Source: UBA9619 sp964630665 (GTDB lineage Bacteria; Pseudomonadota; Gammaproteobacteria; Arenicellales; UBA868). Taken from it: a stretch of DNA of 17,261 bases. Shown here in pieces: positions 12,821 to 17,261 of this stretch. The DNA lies in NCBI GenBank assembly GCA_964630665.1, contig CAZVVN010000069.1, positions 1 to 17,261 on the forward strand, read 5' to 3'. Within the stretch, counting starts at the first letter, position 1; each line of letters begins with the position of its first letter. Under the pieces are notes generated by a model. That model was not told the origin of the DNA. It made no database searches and was given only the letters and a program-made list of their open reading frames with translations. The translations under genes were made by a program, and so were the position numbers.

Positions 12821-15100
12821 ATGACAGCAGCGAGAAATTCTAAACGGAAATCTGCGGCCATGCGTCTTCGTGAGGCAGAACTTTTGCTCAAAGTCTCAAC
12901 ACTTTGTGCCTCTCTGGACTCATTGGACGAAGTGCTTGCAACACTGGTGGACATCACCTCGCAAGAAATCGGCTGCCAACGAGCGACACTTTTTCTCAAC
13001 GACCCGCAGACCGGAGAGCTCTACTCACGTGTCGCTCAGGGCTCTCTGCAACGGGAAATCCGAATACTCAACTCGGTGGGTATAGCTGGGCATGTCTTCA
13101 CCGAAGGCGAAGGCCTGATCGTTAGCGATGCCTATGCTGATCCCCGTTTCAACAAGGAAATCGATCAACAGACTGGTTTCAAGACAGAAAATATTCTCTG
13201 TGCACCGGTCCGAACAGCGAAGGGGCGGATCATCGGAGCAATGCAGTCCCTCAACAAGATCGAAGGTCAGTTCACCGAAGATGACCTGTACCTGTTGGAA
13301 CAGATCACGCTGCAAGCATCCATCGCCCTGGAGAGCAATATCTTCTCAGAGCGAATGGCCGAGAAACGGCAACAGGAAATGGAGTTTCTTAGCCTGGTCG
13401 CCGATGTTACTGCTGAGCTGGATCTTGGAACTTTACTGCAACGGGTGATGTCTGAAGCGACTCGCATGTTAAATGCAGAGCGGTCTACATTGTTTTTGAA
13501 TGACGACAAAACCAGTGAGATGTTCTCCAGAATCGCTCAGGGTGATTCTGTTGGCGAGATCCGCCTGCCCAATCACCTGGGCATTGCTGGCACCGTTTTC
13601 ACCTCCGGTCAGAGCGTCAATATTCCTCACGCGTATGCCGACCTTCGTTTCAATCCGTCGTTTGACAAACAGACCGGATTTTTCACCCGCTCCATTCTCT
13701 GTGTGCCGATCCATAACAAAGACGGAAAAGTCATCGGTGTCACACAGACCTTGAACAAGCACGGTGGGCCTTTTACCGACGAAGATGAATCTCGCTTAAA
13801 AGCATTCACTGCCCAAGTTGCTATCGCCCTCGAGAACGCAAAGCTGTTTGATGATGTACAGCAGATGAAAGATTACAACGATGCGGTCCTCGAGAGCATG
13901 ACAAACGGAGTGCTTACAGTCGATGATGAAGGCTATATCGTGACCTGTAACAAGGCTGGGTTGCAGATACTGCGTACCGAAGCTTCCAGCATTGTCGGTG
14001 CGAAAACCGAGGAGTTTTTTTCCGGTGAAAATAAACTGGTCAGTGAGCGCTTCGATTTTGTTCGGGAAACGCAACAAACCGATATATTGATGGATGCCGC
14101 TTTGGTCCTCGGTGAAGAACCGGTCTCTGCGAATCTCACCGTGATGCCACTGCTCGGCTCTGGGGAGGATGGTGAGAAACTGGGGTTGATGCTGATGATA
14201 GAAGACATCAGCGGTGAGAAACGCATGAAGTCAACGATGTCCCGGTACATGGACCCGGCCATTGCCGACCAGCTTCTGACTGGTGGTGGCGAAGATATTC
14301 TGGGGGGCACGAGCGCGATTGCCACGGTTCTTTTCTCTGATGTGCGGGACTTTACAACCTTGACTGAGGAACTGGGTCCACAGGGAACTGTCTCCTTCCT
14401 GAACGACTACTTTACAGTCATGGTTGATTGCATTACTCATGAAGAGGGGATGCTCGACAAATTTATCGGCGATGCGATCATGGCTGCATTTGGCCTTCCG
14501 ATTCCCCATGACGATGATGAGGATCGCGCGGTCCGGACTGCTATTTCAATGATCCGTGAGTTACAACTCTGGAATGAAGAACGTAAGGCCAAGGGCTTGC
14601 GCGCCGCTGACATGGGGATAGGTCTTAACACAGACCAGGTGGTATCCGGCAATATCGGGTCACCAAAGCGTATGGACTACACGCTGATCGGCGATGGTGT
14701 AAATCTGGCTGCCCGCCTGGAAAGCGCCTGCAAAACCTACTCAGCGCGAATACTGATCAGCGAACACACATTCAGAAAACTGCGCGGCACATACCGGGTC
14801 CGGGATGTGGATCTGGTCTTAGTCAAAGGGAAAACCAAGCCAGTCGGTATATATGAAGTCCTTGACTATCATGACAATTCTTCTTTCCCAGATCTGATGG
14901 AAGCGGTCGGCCACTTCAACGAGGGAATATCGAATTATCGAGACGCGAACTGGGACAAAGCCACGGCACAATTTAGTGAGACCCTGCGATTCAACCCCCA
15001 GGATCGCCTGTCGCAGACCTACATTGATCGATGCACACATTTCAAAGCACAACCACCGGGAGACGATTGGAACGGTGTTTGGGTAATGACCTCTAAATAG
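12821..15100 (+). CDS. Class IIIb adenylate cyclase with tandem GAF and PAS sensory domains
   Basis: This 759-aa soluble protein converts ATP to cAMP. Domain order: GAF-A (about 25-175), GAF-B (about 190-340), PAS-like (350-465), class III cyclase (about 495-680) and a C-terminal TPR-like helical tail ending DWNGVWVMTSK. In the cyclase domain the metal-binding D507 and D551 are 44 residues apart. The purine-specifying pair is K547 and T621, and N628 and R632 are the transition-state residues. Lys plus Thr marks an adenylate cyclase of class IIIb, the group that includes bicarbonate-responsive Anabaena CyaB1. GAF-B has a full NKFDE signature (N312, K313, F318, D322, E323); GAF-A has N145, K146, F151, D155 but L156. 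This is the arrangement of CyaB1/CyaB2, whose GAF domains bind cAMP. The Shine-Dalgarno is weak (AGG); the ATG at 12860 is an alternative start. Confidence 0.95.
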   Translation: MTAARNSKRKSAAMRLREAELLLKVSTLCASLDSLDEVLATLVDITSQEIGCQRATLFLNDPQTGELYSRVAQGSLQREIRILNSVGIAGHVFTEGEGLIVSDAYADPRFNKEIDQQTGFKTENILCAPVRTAKGRIIGAMQSLNKIEGQFTEDDLYLLEQITLQASIALESNIFSERMAEKRQQEMEFLSLVADVTAELDLGTLLQRVMSEATRMLNAERSTLFLNDDKTSEMFSRIAQGDSVGEIRLPNHLGIAGTVFTSGQSVNIPHAYADLRFNPSFDKQTGFFTRSILCVPIHNKDGKVIGVTQTLNKHGGPFTDEDESRLKAFTAQVAIALENAKLFDDVQQMKDYNDAVLESMTNGVLTVDDEGYIVTCNKAGLQILRTEASSIVGAKTEEFFSGENKLVSERFDFVRETQQTDILMDAALVLGEEPVSANLTVMPLLGSGEDGEKLGLMLMIEDISGEKRMKSTMSRYMDPAIADQLLTGGGEDILGGTSAIATVLFSDVRDFTTLTEELGPQGTVSFLNDYFTVMVDCITHEEGMLDKFIGDAIMAAFGLPIPHDDDEDRAVRTAISMIRELQLWNEERKAKGLRAADMGIGLNTDQVVSGNIGSPKRMDYTLIGDGVNLAARLESACKTYSARILISEHTFRKLRGTYRVRDVDLVLVKGKTKPVGIYEVLDYHDNSSFPDLMEAVGHFNEGISNYRDANWDKATAQFSETLRFNPQDRLSQTYIDRCTHFKAQPPGDDWNGVWVMTSK

Positions 15101-15107
15101 CCAGCCA

Positions 15108-15146
15108 CTAGCGTCTCCCGCTCTAAGGCGGGACCGTGTCCGCTAG
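15108..15146. terminator. Nested hairpin between the convergent cyclase and Rieske genes
   Basis: CTAGCG (15108-15113) pairs with CGCTAG (15141-15146). Inside it TCCCGC (15116-15121) pairs with GCGGGA (15128-15133) around TCTAAG. It lies eight bases after the cyclase stop and 35 before the Rieske stop, a natural place for a two-way terminator. No strong T-run follows on either strand, so it may be Rho-assisted or only protect 3' ends. Confidence 0.45.
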
Positions 15147-15180
15147 CGCCAGGTCCGGGAATCCCTCAAGAAAGTGCTGA

Positions 15181-16389
15181 TCATGTTTCCAGCTTGTCCG
15201 CCATCTGGGTGACCTTCTTCTGAAAATGGGTAAGCGCCGGCTCGTTGCGACCATACGTCAGATGCGACTGGGCACCGGAACTGAAACCGAACTGGATACC
15301 TTCGCCCGTCGGAAAGTCCTCTTCTTCGACGACCCGCAGGACCAGTGCCAGGTTGCGGTTCCAATGATCCCGCGCACTGTCACAGGTCGCAGGTTGGGGG
15401 ATAAAGAAATCTAGGAATATCGTCGACCGATCCGCACAGTTGCCCTGCGGGTAGATTCGCCATATCTCCAGGTGGTCGGCCTGTACCACAAACACCGTGT
15501 TGGGGAACAGCACGTAGACCAGGGCAGAATGCTCAACAAAGTCCCAGCGTTCTTCGGGCAGGTTGCGGAGCGACTCGATAGTACGACGCGGATACGCCAC
15601 TCGCAGATGCGGCCCGAACGGCGCAAACAGGCAAAGGTTGTTGAAGAAGATCGGTGAAATCGAGTCCTGATGCAGTACACCAAAGTGGTACGACTCCAGG
15701 AAAGTGTCGATGACCAGCTTCCAGTTCATCGCTACGCAAAGTTCCTTCGACGTATAGTGGTAATAACCAGAAACACCGTAGGACGCCAACTCAGGACCTA
15801 GCCCTGCCAGATAACTATCGACGTCGATCTCCTGCGACACCGTCTGGTTTTCGGCTGCAGACGCACTGGCCCAGATCATGCCGTGGGACTCGACCGCGGG
15901 CAACTGAACAAGCCTCTGGGCTGCCGGGTCCAGGTCAGGGAAATTCCGCTTGTCCGGGATACCGAGTAACCGGCCTGCACAGTCGTAGGTCCAGCCGTGA
16001 TAAGGACACTTGAAACGTTTTTGCCCCTGGCCTTGGCCTTCCGCAATGCGCGCCCCTCGGTGCCAACAGACATTCATGAACGCCCGGACCACTCCGTCTT
16101 CACCGCGCACGATCAACTGCGGGACCCCGGCATGATCGCGAGTCAGATAATCTCCTGGGTTTGCAATCTGGCAACTCAGCCCGACCAGCAGTGGCAGTCG
16201 CTCGAACAACGTAAGGCGTTCTCGTGCAAGACGTTTTTGATCGGTGTAGTTTGTCACCGGGTTGCGATACGTGGCCCTCGCAAGGTCGGTCGTACCGGCA
16301 TCGAGATGGCGGAATACCTCGCGAACCAGTGTGGCCTGAAGCGATTTATCCATGATGTTTAGCGGCTTGTCGGGCGCTGTGGCAGGCAT
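15181..16389 (-). CDS. Rieske non-haem iron ring-hydroxylating oxygenase, alpha subunit
   Basis: This 402-aa protein has the two-domain layout of Rieske oxygenase alpha subunits. The N-terminal [2Fe-2S] site is C108-W-H110 and C128-P-Y-H131. The C-terminal catalytic domain starts with MNWKLVIDTFLESYHFGVLH (221-240), giving iron ligands H235 and H240, with D358 (EEEDFPTGEG) as the likely third. D228 fits the bridging aspartate that links neighbouring subunits electronically. Such enzymes add oxygen to aromatic rings or demethylate/hydroxylate amines, and need a reductase that is not encoded here. The end of the protein (FSSGAQSHLTYGRNEPALTHFQ) fits the broad aromatic/amine oxygenase group but does not fix the substrate. 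The start at 16389 has a weak GAGAG; the ATG at 16353 is possible. It lies 82 bases after the ABC permease gene, likely in one transcript. Confidence 0.94.
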   Translation of the reverse strand: MPATAPDKPLNIMDKSLQATLVREVFRHLDAGTTDLARATYRNPVTNYTDQKRLARERLTLFERLPLLVGLSCQIANPGDYLTRDHAGVPQLIVRGEDGVVRAFMNVCWHRGARIAEGQGQGQKRFKCPYHGWTYDCAGRLLGIPDKRNFPDLDPAAQRLVQLPAVESHGMIWASASAAENQTVSQEIDVDSYLAGLGPELASYGVSGYYHYTSKELCVAMNWKLVIDTFLESYHFGVLHQDSISPIFFNNLCLFAPFGPHLRVAYPRRTIESLRNLPEERWDFVEHSALVYVLFPNTVFVVQADHLEIWRIYPQGNCADRSTIFLDFFIPQPATCDSARDHWNRNLALVLRVVEEEDFPTGEGIQFGFSSGAQSHLTYGRNEPALTHFQKKVTQMADKLET

Positions 16390-16471
16390 TTTCTCTCATT
16401 TTCTGTCAGCGGAGTCCTGTACGCCAAGTCTGGCGATCTTGATAGGTACGTTCACGACCCGCCCCAGCGTT

Positions 16472-17215
16472 TCAACTGCCTGTGGACCAGCGTGTCAACC
16501 TGTGGCCGGCACGGCTGACCGCGGTATGCAGCAGGATAGTGAGTGCCGCCAGAACGAACAGCGCCGCGAACATCAGATCGATCTTGACCCGGCCATTTGC
16601 CAGGAGCATCAGGTAGCCCAGGCCCCGGGAAGCGCCGACCCACTCTCCGATTACGGCACCAATAGGTGCATAAACTGCTGCAAGTTTCAGGCCTGACGCC
16701 AGTGCCGGAAGTGCTGCCGGCACTCTGATCTGGAACAAAGTTCGCAGCGGAGTGGCATTCATGGTCGCAGCCAGATCAAGAAAACCGTCCGGGGTGTTGC
16801 GCAGGCCATCATAGAATGTCGAGGCGACCGGAAAATAGATGATCAGCAAGGTCATGGCAATCTTTGAGCCGATCCCGTAACCCAGCCACAGCGTCAACAA
16901 TGGTGCCAGGGCAAATACCGGTACAGTCTGGCTGAATACCATCAACGGTAAGAGCAGGCGGCGTGCTGTGGGAGAGACCATCAGATACAGCGACGTTCCA
17001 GCGCCCAGTATTGCTCCAAGCACCAGGCCCGCGAGGACCTCCGCCAACGTCACGAGTGCATGTTCCCCGATCAGCCCGGCATGATTGATCGTCGCGCCGG
17101 CGACCCGAAACGGTCCCGGCAAAATGAACGGCGGTACTCCGCTGAGCCGGACCAGAAGCTCCCACACCGCCGTGACCACAATTACGATGAGTACAAGGTC
17201 GCGCAACCGTCTCAT
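16472..17215 (-). CDS. ABC importer permease, ThiX/SsuC/TauC type
   Basis: This 247-aa inner membrane protein belongs to the nitrate/sulfonate/taurine/pyrimidine group of single-permease importers (BPD_transp_1 domain). About six hydrophobic segments follow a short basic N-terminus (MRRLRD). The early FILPGPFRV motif (31-39) is typical, and the cytoplasmic EAA-type loop reads DLAATMNATPLRTLFQIRVP (about 146-165) followed by AALPALASGLKLA. The segment APIGAVIGEWVGASRGLGYL resembles permeases annotated ThiX for thiamine-pyrimidine precursors, so a heterocyclic substrate is possible; this is from memory. Its ATG overlaps the stop of an upstream frame (ATGA), indicating coupling to another importer gene beyond the right edge. 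The Rieske oxygenase gene follows, so the imported compound may be its substrate. Confidence 0.92.
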   Translation of the reverse strand: MRRLRDLVLIVIVVTAVWELLVRLSGVPPFILPGPFRVAGATINHAGLIGEHALVTLAEVLAGLVLGAILGAGTSLYLMVSPTARRLLLPLMVFSQTVPVFALAPLLTLWLGYGIGSKIAMTLLIIYFPVASTFYDGLRNTPDGFLDLAATMNATPLRTLFQIRVPAALPALASGLKLAAVYAPIGAVIGEWVGASRGLGYLMLLANGRVKIDLMFAALFVLAALTILLHTAVSRAGHRLTRWSTGS

Positions 17216-17261
17216 CGCTGTCGCAACCTTGCAAACAGCTGAGACTGGATTCTGAGCGTCT
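17212..17261 (-). CDS. C-terminal tail of the gene upstream of the ABC permease (partial)
   Basis: Reading leftward from the edge, one frame gives TLRIQSQLFARLRQR and ends in a TGA (17212-17214) that overlaps the permease ATG. The stop-start overlap is the usual sign of a coupled operon gene. An ATPase or binding protein of the same importer is expected, but 15 residues cannot show which. Confidence 0.4.
   Translation of the reverse strand, partial: TLRIQSQLFARLRQR

Noticed and set aside
14497..14703. Guanylate cyclase as an alternative reading of the 759-aa protein
   Set aside because: Guanylate cyclases carry Glu and Cys or similar at the two purine-recognition positions; here they are K547 and T621, which specify ATP.

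Overview
The window (about 17.3 kb, moderately GC-rich) looks like a chromosomal segment of a proteobacterium. The supports are Gram-negative-style ribosome binding sites, a Liv-type ABC importer with a secreted binding protein, small YciI- and GYD-domain proteins, and a GAF-GAF-PAS adenylate cyclase. The sequence alone does not fix the genus. I saw no rRNA, tRNA, insertion sequence, phage gene or CRISPR array.

Layout from left to right: (1) the C-terminus of a probable DUF4396 membrane protein (+). (2) An enoyl-CoA hydratase/isomerase-family gene (+), convergent with (3) a closely packed five-gene minus-strand cluster. In transcription order this is a 114-aa orphan protein, a COG0523/CobW-type G3E GTPase with a CLCC metal motif, a hydantoinase-like amidohydrolase, a YciI-family protein and a TfdA/TauD-type Fe(II)/2-oxoglutarate dioxygenase. 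(4) A divergent SDR oxidoreductase (+). (5) A complete minus-strand branched-chain-amino-acid-type (HAAT) ABC importer in the order livG-livF-binding protein-livH-livM, followed upstream by a GYD-domain gene. (6) Two plus-strand genes of a different character: a coiled-coil protein made of 36-residue repeats, and a 759-aa class IIIb adenylate cyclase with tandem GAF domains. (7) A minus-strand Rieske oxygenase alpha subunit downstream of a ThiX/SsuC-type ABC permease, with the tail of one more gene at the right edge.

Regions 2-5 and 7 read together as an uptake-and-breakdown island. Two importers, a ring-opening amidohydrolase with a possible dedicated metallochaperone, two different oxygenase chemistries, an SDR and a CoA-thioester enzyme would suit degradation of a nitrogen-containing cyclic or aromatic compound. 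The substrate cannot be read from the sequence. The amidohydrolase keeps all six metal ligands but has changed at positions that hydantoinases use on the substrate, so its true reaction may be undescribed.

The most interesting items are the amidohydrolase/G3E GTPase/114-aa trio, the repeat coiled-coil gene beside the cyclase, the cyclase's GAF NKFDE motifs, and an in-frame stop between the only good ribosome binding site and the start of livG.
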